From contig CAZDET010000012.1 of NCBI GenBank assembly GCA_964504335.1, positions 32,994-96,993 on the forward strand: 64,000 bases of DNA, read 5' to 3'. This stretch comes from CAZDET01 sp964504335. Lineage in GTDB: Bacteria; Bacteroidota; Bacteroidia; Chitinophagales; Saprospiraceae. The notes beneath the pieces are model-generated. The model did not search any database. It had not been told where the DNA came from and saw only the letters and a list, made by a program, of their open reading frames with translations. This document shows, piece after piece, positions 1 to 8,268 of this stretch (positions within the stretch are counted from its first letter, which is position 1; each line of letters starts with the position of its first letter). Made by a program: the position numbers and the translations under genes.

Positions 1-122
1 ACGCATTGGCTCAGCAAGTGGCGCTTCCACTTTGCTGTTGGATTAAGTAAATAGTGCTTCAGACGCTACCGGAGGGTAGCTTGCGTAACTGGGAATGATA
101 AGGAGTTGGGGAGGTGGGTTTT

Positions 123-222
123 NNNNNNNNNNNNNNNNNNNNNNNNNNNNNNNNNNNNNNNNNNNNNNNNNNNNNNNNNNNNNNNNNNNNNNNNNNNNNN
201 NNNNNNNNNNNNNNNNNNNNNN
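123..222. other. Scaffold gap (100 N)
   Basis: Exactly 100 consecutive N, the usual placeholder for a gap of unknown size. The 122 bases to its left hold no gene I can support. The PorP/SprF gene to its right ends 13 bases after the gap, so what lies downstream of that gene is unknown. Confidence 0.98.
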
Positions 223-235
223 ATTACAGCATTAA

Positions 236-1411
236 TCATTTTCCTTTCCGGTACCAGATGCCCTGCCACCGCTTGCGGTGCCGCTTTCCGACGGAGGGGC
301 AACGCATGCTCTTTCCGGGGCCTCGGCCATCGGCATCCAGTTTGTTGAGTGCTCCGCAGAGCAATCCATTTGATTGGATGTAATACTTCAGCGAAATTTC
401 GAAGGTGCCACCCGTGCGAGAGCGAAGCCCCCCGACGTTCAGGTCGTAGCTCAGTCCGAGGTCAACTGCCTGGCGGCGGTCAATATTAAAACCAAAGCCG
501 AGATAGCAACTCAAACCATCGGTGTTTTGAAAGCCCGCTGCGGGGTGGTAATTCTGGTAAAACAACCCCATCGAAGCCCCCTGGAAATAACCGAGGAATC
601 CGAGCGAGGTAACCCCTAGCCCGCCCTGCTGTTCGTGGCGCACCTGAGGTACGAATCGGAAAATGTCGAGCTTGCTACCGATGCGAAAAAAGGGTGCATA
701 CATCCCCAAATGAAAGACGTATCGGGGGGGTAATCCGGTCGTGAGTCCCTGTAAGGATTCGATAGGGCCAGTATCCAGTCGGAAATTCAACGCATTGTGT
801 ACGGCTACTCCGATTTCAAATTCCATGTTTTCCTTCCACTTGGTGGGTCGATCCCACCGCAGCAGCGCTCCGAGGTTGACCCCGCCAAAGCTTACGGGAA
901 TACCGTCATTTGGCTGAAATTGTGTCGGTTTGACATTTCCTTCCAGCGCATCCAACTGATCGCTGAATACGAGCCTGCTCCAGTCGATCGTCTTGCGCAT
1001 ATAGTAAGGAGAAAACCCTATTCGGATGTTGACTGGCCGTCGGGGCGTACCCAGCGGCAACACTCCGGCAATCGGCAGTGCAGCAGCAACCGTCTGCAAT
1101 TCTCCTTCTCCTTCTACATCCCGCCAGAGCTGTAGTCCGAGCGCCAGCGGTGTACAGGCCTCCAACCCCTCGTAGGAAAGGTACTGGGTCTGAAATCCTC
1201 CGGGAATATCCACCCACTGCTGTCGGTAAACAGCCGTGAGACTTATCCCCCCATCCATCCCGGTATAGGCTGGATTCAAGTAGGTTGAATTGTTAAAAAA
1301 CTGGGAGAAAACGGGGTCTTGCGCGGTCAGAAGAAAGGGCAATAAAAGCAACGCACCGACCACCGTCACCGCGCGGGACGGAGGTGGCTTGCGCCTGGTA
1401 GAGACGTGCAT
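236..1411 (-). CDS. PorP/SprF family type IX secretion outer-membrane protein (copy 1)
   Basis: A 391-residue protein of the PorP/SprF family, predicted outer-membrane beta-barrels that accompany type IX secretion or gliding-adhesin cargo. An N-terminal signal peptide ends near LLTAQ. The family start QDPVFSQFFNNSTYLNPAYTG follows, then a barrel of alternating strands (AVYRQQW, LALGLQLWRDVEGEG, VNLGALLRWDRPTKW). The C-terminus is an unusual polar tail with CPSVGKRHRKRW and GIWYR, shared with the copies at 6487 and 17596. It lies downstream of the giant PKD gene on the same strand with a 105-bp gap, so the two may be co-transcribed, though TTAAC elements in the gap suggest a promoter of its own. 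By analogy with SprF/SprB it probably serves secretion or surface attachment of the adjacent PKD protein; that is inference. Confidence 0.9.
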   Translation of the reverse strand: MHVSTRRKPPPSRAVTVVGALLLLPFLLTAQDPVFSQFFNNSTYLNPAYTGMDGGISLTAVYRQQWVDIPGGFQTQYLSYEGLEACTPLALGLQLWRDVEGEGELQTVAAALPIAGVLPLGTPRRPVNIRIGFSPYYMRKTIDWSRLVFSDQLDALEGNVKPTQFQPNDGIPVSFGGVNLGALLRWDRPTKWKENMEFEIGVAVHNALNFRLDTGPIESLQGLTTGLPPRYVFHLGMYAPFFRIGSKLDIFRFVPQVRHEQQGGLGVTSLGFLGYFQGASMGLFYQNYHPAAGFQNTDGLSCYLGFGFNIDRRQAVDLGLSYDLNVGGLRSRTGGTFEISLKYYIQSNGLLCGALNKLDADGRGPGKSMRCPSVGKRHRKRWQGIWYRKGK

Positions 1412-1451
1412 TGAGTGTTCGCGTTTTTGGGATATAATAAGCGTGTCACCA

Positions 1452-1513
1452 CGAATGTATAAATTAATTTACGTCATATGTGTTATCAAAACGTTAAGGC
1501 CCGGATTTAACAT
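1452..1513 (-). promoter_or_regulatory. Candidate promoter region with TTAAC elements
   Basis: Read on the minus strand, ATGTTAAA (1506-1513) and CTTAACG (1492-1498) lie upstream of a TAnnTTTG-like -7 box, TACATTCG (1452-1459, one mismatch). The spacing from the nearer GTTAA core to the -7 box matches that in front of the PorP gene at 18.8 kb. I found no good -33 TTTG at standard spacing, so the promoter call is weak and the shared element is the stronger observation. Confidence 0.35.
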
Positions 1514-1516
1514 TCG

Positions 1517-4500
1517 CTACCGCAGCAACGTCACGCTTCCTTTGTAATACTTCCGTACGCCATTCAAAAACAACACGGTTGCCTGGTAGGCATAAGCGCC
1601 TTGCGGAAGGAGTTTACCGGTTCGTCGGTGGGTACCGTCCCAGGCAGCTGCCGGCTGGCCACCCTCCAATGCTTCGCTCTCCCAGACCAGTTCGCCCCAA
1701 GGGGTATAAATCTGGAGGTGCCATTCCTCGATTCCCAGGCCAGCTGGCTTGAAGACGCGGACATCTCCCCTACCGGTTTCCGGAGAAAAGGCATTTGGAA
1801 AGTGGAGGGCAAATAAAGGCTCGGGGGCTACCTCTGCCAGGGCGGTATCTATGCAGCTATTGTCGTTGTAGGCCATTAGTTTCACTTCCCATACGACCTG
1901 GCCCTCCGCATTGCGGGTAAAGGAATGAGTCGGATTTTCCTCTTCACTAAAGAAGCCATCTCCGAAATCCCATTCGTAGCCAAGAGCATTTGTGCTCAAA
2001 TTTCGAAATACGATGGTACCCGGATCGTCGGGCAATTCCGTCCAGGTAAAGGCCGCTTCGGGGCTGGGTAGAATTTCGACGGAACTCGCCAAATCCAAAG
2101 TGTCAAAACACGTATTTTGGTAACTAGCAATCAGCCGTGCAGAATAGGCTCCGGCGCGATCGAAAGTGACGGTGGGTTCAAATTCTGTCGAGGTAGTACG
2201 ATTGCCAAAAACCCACTGGTAGCTATCCGCATTCTCAGAAAGGTTTTCGAATTGAACGGTAACCGGTGCGCACCCACTACCGTTCGGTAAATTAAAATCG
2301 GCAATAGGCCCAATTTGACTGGTTCGCTGGAGGCTGGTCGTGTCGGCACAACCGAAGGAATTCGTAACCACGAGCTGTATATCGACCGTTCCTTCCTGCT
2401 CAAAAATGAACGTCGGATTGGTCAAGTCGGACAGCTGACCGTCGCTAACCGTCCAGAAATAATCGGTCCCTCCTTGTGTTTGATCTTCCAATCGCAACGT
2501 ATCCGGTAAGCCACAATTGAGTGGATCTACGGGTGCGACGGCCGCAATGGGAGCGTCGTACACCAGCACCTCGACCGTGGCCGAATCGCTGAAGCAGCCG
2601 TTCGGGTCAACACCCCGCAATCGGACGCGGTGCCGGCCTGGTTCGGTAAATACGTGGCAGGGTGCCACATCGGAGGAGGTATTGCCGTCACCAAAATTCC
2701 ACTCAAACGATTGAGCATCGGTACTCAGATTCGTGAAGCAAACCTGTAAGGGAGGGCAACCATTCAACACGTCTGCTTCGAGCGCCGCATCCGGTCGGGG
2801 CAGAATCGTGATGGTAGTAGAATCTTCTGCCGGACAATCGGAATTGGCATCGTATATCAGCATTCGCACGGTGTAGGTACCCGCCGAATCGTATCTATGA
2901 TTCGGATTTCGGCGATTGCTGGTCGTACCGTCCCCAAAATCCCAAAGAGTAGTAATCGCCGTCGGAGAACGATTTGAAAAGCGAATTGAATCACCCAAAC
3001 AAGCAGTTGTAGGCACCTCCATAGCTATCTGAGGCTTGGGGAAAATTTCGATTTGAACTTGCGCGGTATCGGAACTACAACCATTTTCGGCTATTTGTCG
3101 AATAGTGAATATCCCGGCCGAGTCAAACGTATGAATTGCATCGGGTGCAGCAGAAGTTCCGCCATCCCCAAATTCCCAGTTAACATTCGCTCCCGGAGTT
3201 GCAAAGTTTTCAAATTCAAGCGTGAGCGGTACACATCCCCTGGCGGTGTCCAGTGAGATGAATGCCCGAACTTCGGGCGGTTGTACCACAATGGTATCAA
3301 AGGCCGTATCAGTGCCGCATTTATTCGCGACGGTCAAGCTGAGATAATACTCTTTATTCCCTTCCGGATCGCCCTCGTAAATTTGTGGTCGGGGCAAGAA
3401 ATCGACGGAAAAGTTGCCGTTGCCTAAATCCCACTGATAGGTATCCGGGATTCCCGTACTGGCATTCGCGAAGGAAATTTCCAGGGGTGCGCAACCATCG
3501 TCTACCTGAGTGGCAAAAATAGCTTCGGGTACTCCCTGCAGACGGATCGTATCTTTTATGGTTTGCTCGCCGCATCCATTGTACGCTCGCAGGGTTACGA
3601 CGAATTGCGAATCGAGCCCCATGGGCTCGTACAGAACAGAATCCGGCACTTCCTTGTTACTTACTCTGCCGTTTCCGAAATCCCATTCGTAGCGCAAATT
3701 CGCTCCGCGGCTATCATTATCGAATCCTACCATGAGCGGAGCGCATCCCTCACCGATATCCGGTGTAAAATCCAACCGGGGCGGACCGGCAATGACGATA
3801 TCCTGAAACCGGCTACCCTGGCATCCGAAGGGAGTCTCGATATCCAGCCGGACGCGGTAAGTCCCTTCGGCAAAGGATCGTACTACCGTATCACCGGTTG
3901 CCGTAGTGCCATCACCGAAGTCCCACTGGAAGGTACCCTGTCCTTTGTAAGCACTTACAAACGTGATGGGGGTATTGACACAAAGCGATTCTTCGGGGCC
4001 GAACAGTCCGGATGGCTTTGGTTTCACTTCTACCAAGACGGTGTCGTTTGCAGAACAATCGAGCCCCGGTTCGGCAATTTGGTATACTAATACGTGCACG
4101 CCGGGTTCCAGCGCGCTAGGGTCGATCCGGCCCGATTGCCCGTCTATTACTCCGGGCCCGGTCCAAATTCCGCCAGCCGGCGTGGCCGGAGCCATTTCGA
4201 AAATGGGGCTGTCTTGGCAAATGGTCACATCGTCTCCGGCGGCGGCTTTTGTAAGGTCCGCTACACTTACCTGCACCGTATCTTCTGCCTGGCAGGTGGT
4301 ACCTTCCCGGTAGCGATAAATGTATTGGAAAGCTCCTTCGCCAATGGCTCTTAGGTTGATCAATCCATTGTTTTTAATGCCGGGGCCGCGCCACCTCCCG
4401 CCAGCGGGAGTGGCGGTAAGCAGGATTTCTTCGCGATCCAGGCAAACGCGCCGATCGTCGATTGCTTCGACCTGAGGGGGCTCCTTCACCGTCAGCAGAA

Positions 4501-6322
4501 ACTCATCGGTCACCACGCACTGCCTTACCCGATAAGACACGGAAATCGGATACACTCCAAATCCACTGGCTCCGGCTGCGTCGGCGTCGAATATCCCTTC
4601 TACCGAATCCACGACACCGGGGCCAGACCACGTCAAGGTACCCCCCGCGGGTTGGAGATTGAGGTCCGAATCCGGCAACAGCTGGAAACGCCCTGGATAC
4701 AGGCAGGAAGTTGCCGTATCCGGGGCATTCATAGAAGGAAGGGCCTGAATGACCACATCCGTATTTTTGCTTACCGTACACCCTATCGCGTCGGCGTATT
4801 CGTAGTTGAGCTCGAAGGACCCCGGACCACTTACTGCCGGGTCAAAAACCCCATTGGCTGCATCTACGATACCCGGCCCTTTCCAAACTCCGCCGGTGGG
4901 GCTGAAGGTCAATTGCACCGGCTCCGCCGACTCGCAAAGTCGCAGCCGGTCCTGCACGTCGACATCGGCTGCGGCCCTAACTTCCAAATCGATCGATTGC
5001 TCTCCGCCACAGGCATTTTCCAGGCGATAAGTCAAAGTATGGGTGCCCACGCCCGCTTGCTGGGGGTTAAACCGGCCATTGGAGCTAATCGAAGGCCCCG
5101 ACCAAACACCCCCTTCGGGCACCGCCGTTAACTGAACTGGATCGGAAGCCGTACAAAGTGGTTCATCGGGAGCTGATATGGTAACGGCGATGGGAATTTC
5201 CACCGTCACATCCATAGTGTCACGAAACGCACCACATTCGCTATCCGCCCGGATGATCACTTGTCCGCTTTGGTCGAAGCGCACCGGGCCGGGATCAAAC
5301 CCTCTCGACTGCCCGGGCTGTCCGTTTACAAAGGTCCAGGTAACCCGTGAAATCCGCTCCTGATCCACATAGTTAGCGCTGGGCGTAAAGGTGGCACTTT
5401 GGCAGAAGGGATCGACGGGTATTAATGCTGCCGTAGGCGGATCAAAAACGCGTATAGTATCCCGGCGGGTGGCGCGCCCGCATTCGTTTTTCGTTCTCAG
5501 GGTCAGGATGTAGGTGCCGGCCTGTTCGAACCGCAGTCGAGGTTCGCGGGAGGTATCGTCGGTGTTGCCGACAAATTCCACTCCGGCAGATGGGCTAACG
5601 GACCAATCGTATTCTAGCTTCTGGCTGGTGTTGTTATTGATCGTGAAGGTGTGCGGAGCACAGCCGTTGAGCTGTTCCGGCGTCAATTCAATTTCGGCAT
5701 CGGGAGCGGGCGTTACCCGAATCAACCCGGAGTCAATATCCATGCCACAGTCGTTAAATACTTCCACCACTGCCCAGTACTCACCGGGTTCATCGTAGGT
5801 GTGCTGGGGAGAAGGATCGCTGCTGGTATTGCCGTCGCCGAAGCTCCAGTGCACACTATCGGCATTACATATTTCGACGCTGAAATTGGTTTCCTCACCG
5901 GCACAGGCAATGCCGGGCACGAATTTTACACGGGGTACGTACTTAACCAACACCCCCGTACGCTGGAAGTGACAGCTTTTTTCGGTACCACAAGTCCGCT
6001 GGATTTCTAGGGTGATTTCGTAATAAGTGGCACCAGTGAGACAAGCATCTTCATCCGACTCCTTATAGCTATGAGTCAGGCTGGCCGTATTGGTTACGGT
6101 GTCGCGCGTGCCGTCTCCCCAGTCGAATACGTAAAAATCGATATCCGATTCATCGGTGAGGTTACGCACGCTAAACGGGGTACCTTCGCAGACGACGGTC
6201 TGCTGGCTGTTCAATACGAATTTAGCGACGATATCACCGCAGTCATCACTAATGCATTGTCCCCAAATAGTAGATGCCATTCCGCAGAACAGCAGAATCA
6301 GCCAGGTCGAATTTCGGCTCAT
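1517..6322 (-). CDS. Giant PKD-domain secreted adhesin with type B (gliding-motility) C-terminal domain
   Basis: About 1600 residues, secreted. A signal peptide (MSRNSTWLILLFCGMASTIWG) precedes QCISDDCGD. The N-terminal part has PKD domains (WDWGDGT, HWSFGDGNTSSDPSPQHTY). Five tandem copies of a module with core GGxWxGPGIxD...GxFDP follow, encoded at about 4070-5130. Then comes a long PKD array (WDFGDGTT, WEFGDGG, WNFGDGNTSS), most domains starting GCAPL or GCPPL. The last ~95 residues (FPNAFSPETGRGDVRVFKPAG ... GSVTLLR) are the gliding-motility-associated, type B T9SS sorting domain. I chose the start at 6322 because it gives a compact signal peptide; in-frame ATGs at 6331 and 6379 are possible. 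Flanked by PorP/SprF genes on both sides, same strand. Paralogue of the gene at 12675-17492. The role, surface adhesion or gliding adhesin, is inferred from architecture. Confidence 0.88.
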   Translation of the reverse strand: MSRNSTWLILLFCGMASTIWGQCISDDCGDIVAKFVLNSQQTVVCEGTPFSVRNLTDESDIDFYVFDWGDGTRDTVTNTASLTHSYKESDEDACLTGATYYEITLEIQRTCGTEKSCHFQRTGVLVKYVPRVKFVPGIACAGEETNFSVEICNADSVHWSFGDGNTSSDPSPQHTYDEPGEYWAVVEVFNDCGMDIDSGLIRVTPAPDAEIELTPEQLNGCAPHTFTINNNTSQKLEYDWSVSPSAGVEFVGNTDDTSREPRLRFEQAGTYILTLRTKNECGRATRRDTIRVFDPPTAALIPVDPFCQSATFTPSANYVDQERISRVTWTFVNGQPGQSRGFDPGPVRFDQSGQVIIRADSECGAFRDTMDVTVEIPIAVTISAPDEPLCTASDPVQLTAVPEGGVWSGPSISSNGRFNPQQAGVGTHTLTYRLENACGGEQSIDLEVRAAADVDVQDRLRLCESAEPVQLTFSPTGGVWKGPGIVDAANGVFDPAVSGPGSFELNYEYADAIGCTVSKNTDVVIQALPSMNAPDTATSCLYPGRFQLLPDSDLNLQPAGGTLTWSGPGVVDSVEGIFDADAAGASGFGVYPISVSYRVRQCVVTDEFLLTVKEPPQVEAIDDRRVCLDREEILLTATPAGGRWRGPGIKNNGLINLRAIGEGAFQYIYRYREGTTCQAEDTVQVSVADLTKAAAGDDVTICQDSPIFEMAPATPAGGIWTGPGVIDGQSGRIDPSALEPGVHVLVYQIAEPGLDCSANDTVLVEVKPKPSGLFGPEESLCVNTPITFVSAYKGQGTFQWDFGDGTTATGDTVVRSFAEGTYRVRLDIETPFGCQGSRFQDIVIAGPPRLDFTPDIGEGCAPLMVGFDNDSRGANLRYEWDFGNGRVSNKEVPDSVLYEPMGLDSQFVVTLRAYNGCGEQTIKDTIRLQGVPEAIFATQVDDGCAPLEISFANASTGIPDTYQWDLGNGNFSVDFLPRPQIYEGDPEGNKEYYLSLTVANKCGTDTAFDTIVVQPPEVRAFISLDTARGCVPLTLEFENFATPGANVNWEFGDGGTSAAPDAIHTFDSAGIFTIRQIAENGCSSDTAQVQIEIFPKPQIAMEVPTTACLGDSIRFSNRSPTAITTLWDFGDGTTSNRRNPNHRYDSAGTYTVRMLIYDANSDCPAEDSTTITILPRPDAALEADVLNGCPPLQVCFTNLSTDAQSFEWNFGDGNTSSDVAPCHVFTEPGRHRVRLRGVDPNGCFSDSATVEVLVYDAPIAAVAPVDPLNCGLPDTLRLEDQTQGGTDYFWTVSDGQLSDLTNPTFIFEQEGTVDIQLVVTNSFGCADTTSLQRTSQIGPIADFNLPNGSGCAPVTVQFENLSENADSYQWVFGNRTTSTEFEPTVTFDRAGAYSARLIASYQNTCFDTLDLASSVEILPSPEAAFTWTELPDDPGTIVFRNLSTNALGYEWDFGDGFFSEEENPTHSFTRNAEGQVVWEVKLMAYNDNSCIDTALAEVAPEPLFALHFPNAFSPETGRGDVRVFKPAGLGIEEWHLQIYTPWGELVWESEALEGGQPAAAWDGTHRRTGKLLPQGAYAYQATVLFLNGVRKYYKGSVTLLR

Positions 6323-6486
6323 GGTTCGCATTGGCTTAGAAGAGAAGCCGACCTTCCCTTCATATCGTTTTAAAATCACATTCTCTGCACCACGGCATTA
6401 GTTGCTGTTGCCGCGGCTTGCATGGGATATATTCAGACGGGGCAAAAAGGGTATTGTGTTGGGGATAGCTGCTTTATAGATAGAAT

Positions 6487-7695
6487 TCACTTATTCCTGT
6501 ACCAGATGCCCTCCCACCGTTTCCGGTGCCGGCGGCCCACGGAGGGGCACCTCATGCTTTTTCCCGGTCCGCGCGCATCCGGATCGAGCTTGCTCATCAG
6601 GCCGCAAAACAGACCGTTCGACTGCAGGTAGTACTTGACAGACACCTCGAAGGTCCCGCCCGTATTGGAGCGAAGACCGCCGACGTTCAGATCGTAGCTC
6701 AGCCCAATGTCGATCGCCTGGCGTCGATCCAGATTCCAGCCAAATCCCAGGTAGCAGCTCAATCCGTCCGTATTTTGGAAACCTGCTGCCGGGTGGTAAT
6801 TCTGGTAGAACAACCCCAGGGAAGCCCCCTCGTAGTAGCCAAGGAAGCCTAACGAGGTAACTCCTAAGCCGCCCTGCTGTTCATGCCGAACTTGGGGTAC
6901 AAAACGAAAAATGTCCAGCTTATTACCAATTCGGAAAAAAGGCGCGTATAGTCCCAAGTGTATTACGTATCGGGGCGGCAAACCGGTAGTGAGTCCCTGA
7001 AGGGATTCAATGGGGCCGGTATCCAACCGAAAGTTAAGAGCATTATGGACAGCCACGCCCAGCTCGAACTCCATACTTTCCTTCCACTTAGTGGGCGTAT
7101 CCCATCGAATCAGAGCCCCCAGATTGACCCCTCCGAAGCTAACCGGAATGGCCTCATTTGCCTGAAACTGGGAGGGCCGCACATTCCCATCGAGCGGATC
7201 GAGCTGGTCACTGAACACGAGTCGATCCCAGTCGATGGTCTTTCGCATATAATAAGGGGCAAACGCAAACCGGATATTGACGGGCCGGCTCGGAGTACCG
7301 AGCGGCAACACTCCCGCAATGGGTAGGGCCGCCGCCTGGGTTTCCAGGTTGCCTTCTCCTTCCACATCTCGCCACAATTGCAATCCAATCGCCAATGGCG
7401 TGCAACTCTCCAATCCCTCGTACGCGACGTACTGAGACCGAAAACCACCGTCGATGTCCGCCCACTGCTGCCGGTACACAGCCGTCAGACTAATGCCCCC
7501 ATCCATGCCGGTGTAGGCGGGGTTTAGGTACATCGAGTTATTGTAAAACTGGGAAAAAATGGGGTCTTGCGCAGTGGATAGCAATGGTATACAAACCAGA
7601 AAAAGGCCCGTAACCAAAGGGTACGGTGAGAACAAATGCAGCAAGAATGCCTGCATATGTGAGTGCGTAGTTTGGCGATTGAATGTGCGTGTCAT
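6487..7695 (-). CDS. PorP/SprF family type IX secretion outer-membrane protein (copy 2)
   Basis: A 402-residue PorP/SprF protein, clearly paralogous to the copy at 236-1411 over its whole length (NPAYTGMDGGISLTAVYRQQW and LQLWRDVEGEGNLETQ in both). Signal peptide cleavage is near LLSTAQ. It ends with the same polar tail (MRCPSVGRRHRKRW, GIWYRNK). The start at 7695 gives a 13-residue polar extension before the hydrophobic core. The ATG at 7656 (MQAFLLHLF) gives a more typical signal peptide and may be the real start. It is the first gene of a minus-strand run PorP - PKD giant - PorP, 107 bp upstream of the PKD gene, so it is probably expressed with it. The upstream region carries TTAAC elements and palindromes. 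Confidence 0.9.
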   Translation of the reverse strand: MTRTFNRQTTHSHMQAFLLHLFSPYPLVTGLFLVCIPLLSTAQDPIFSQFYNNSMYLNPAYTGMDGGISLTAVYRQQWADIDGGFRSQYVAYEGLESCTPLAIGLQLWRDVEGEGNLETQAAALPIAGVLPLGTPSRPVNIRFAFAPYYMRKTIDWDRLVFSDQLDPLDGNVRPSQFQANEAIPVSFGGVNLGALIRWDTPTKWKESMEFELGVAVHNALNFRLDTGPIESLQGLTTGLPPRYVIHLGLYAPFFRIGNKLDIFRFVPQVRHEQQGGLGVTSLGFLGYYEGASLGLFYQNYHPAAGFQNTDGLSCYLGFGWNLDRRQAIDIGLSYDLNVGGLRSNTGGTFEVSVKYYLQSNGLFCGLMSKLDPDARGPGKSMRCPSVGRRHRKRWEGIWYRNK

Positions 7696-7723
7696 TGCTA
7701 AAGTATTAATATAAATCCGCCAA

Positions 7724-7763
7724 GTATGTTAAGGATCCGTTAAGAGAAGGACCTTTAACATAC
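7724..7763 (-). promoter_or_regulatory. TTAAC-element cluster upstream of PorP copy 2
   Basis: Read on the plus strand, GTATGTTAAGG (7724-7734) and CCTTTAACATAC (7752-7763) form an imperfect inverted repeat, with a third GTTAAG at 7739-7744. Similar (T)GTTAAA/TTTAAC words lie upstream of the PorP copies at 1411 and 18765. A shared regulator site is plausible. Confidence 0.4.
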
Positions 7764-7777
7764 CCACCAACTGGTGG
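7764..7777. promoter_or_regulatory. Palindrome CCACCAACTGGTGG, candidate operator
   Basis: 6-bp arms CCACCA/TGGTGG around AC. A closely related copy, CACCAGTTTGGTGG (8072-8085), sits in the same divergent spacer; read in reverse it is CCACCAAACTGGTG. Two near-identical palindromes in one divergent promoter region suggest protein binding, but this is not proven. Confidence 0.35.
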
Positions 7778-7964
7778 AAATAACTTATCGCTTGCCATCA
7801 GACAGACGGCAAAATTACCACAAAAAGGGTATGGAAATCGGAAATGATGGGAGGAACCTAGTTGCTATTGGTAAGTCGCGGAGTATTCTAATGAGGGTAC
7901 GGTACAAATTATGGGATAAAAATAGGAATTAAATTAGGAAAAGGTATATTTTGGGAGTATAAAA

Positions 7965-7995
7965 AGGATAAACATATCCATTGTGGATATATCCT
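7965..7995. other. Bulged hairpin in the divergent spacer
   Basis: AGGAT plus ATATCCA (7965-7969, 7974-7980) pair with TGGATAT plus ATCCT (7984-7995) around a TTG loop, with a 4-nt bulge. On the minus strand the stem is followed by a short T run, so it could be a terminator or leader structure. Function unknown. Confidence 0.35.
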
Positions 7996-8268
7996 GTCAT
8001 TTTCTACTTATCTTAACCAGCAAGAGGAACTAAATTGCCCATATTGACGTTCTTCTTAAGCAACTATCGTTCACCAGTTTGGTGGATAAGCTTCAAACAT
8101 CGCTCACCCCAGTCGAAAGACTTCAAGCTTTGACGGTATCTCCATTGACGGTTCCCAGACGTTGATACGTAAAGCAATCCCTGCATATCCGAGTGTTTTT
8201 GATCCCTCTTTCCCCTTTGTGGATAGAGGAGACACGGGATAAGAATAGGTCATCTTAATGAGTTCAAT

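Larger units (their letters stand above)
7696..8268. other. Divergent intergenic region (573 bp), no gene
   Basis: AT-rich spacer between the minus-strand PorP gene and the plus-strand secreted protein gene. I see no coding sequence or RNA gene. It contains TTAAC elements (7724-7763), two related CCACCAAnCTGGTG palindromes (7764-7777 and 8072-8085) and a bulged hairpin (7965-7995). It presumably holds both divergent promoters. Confidence 0.7.
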
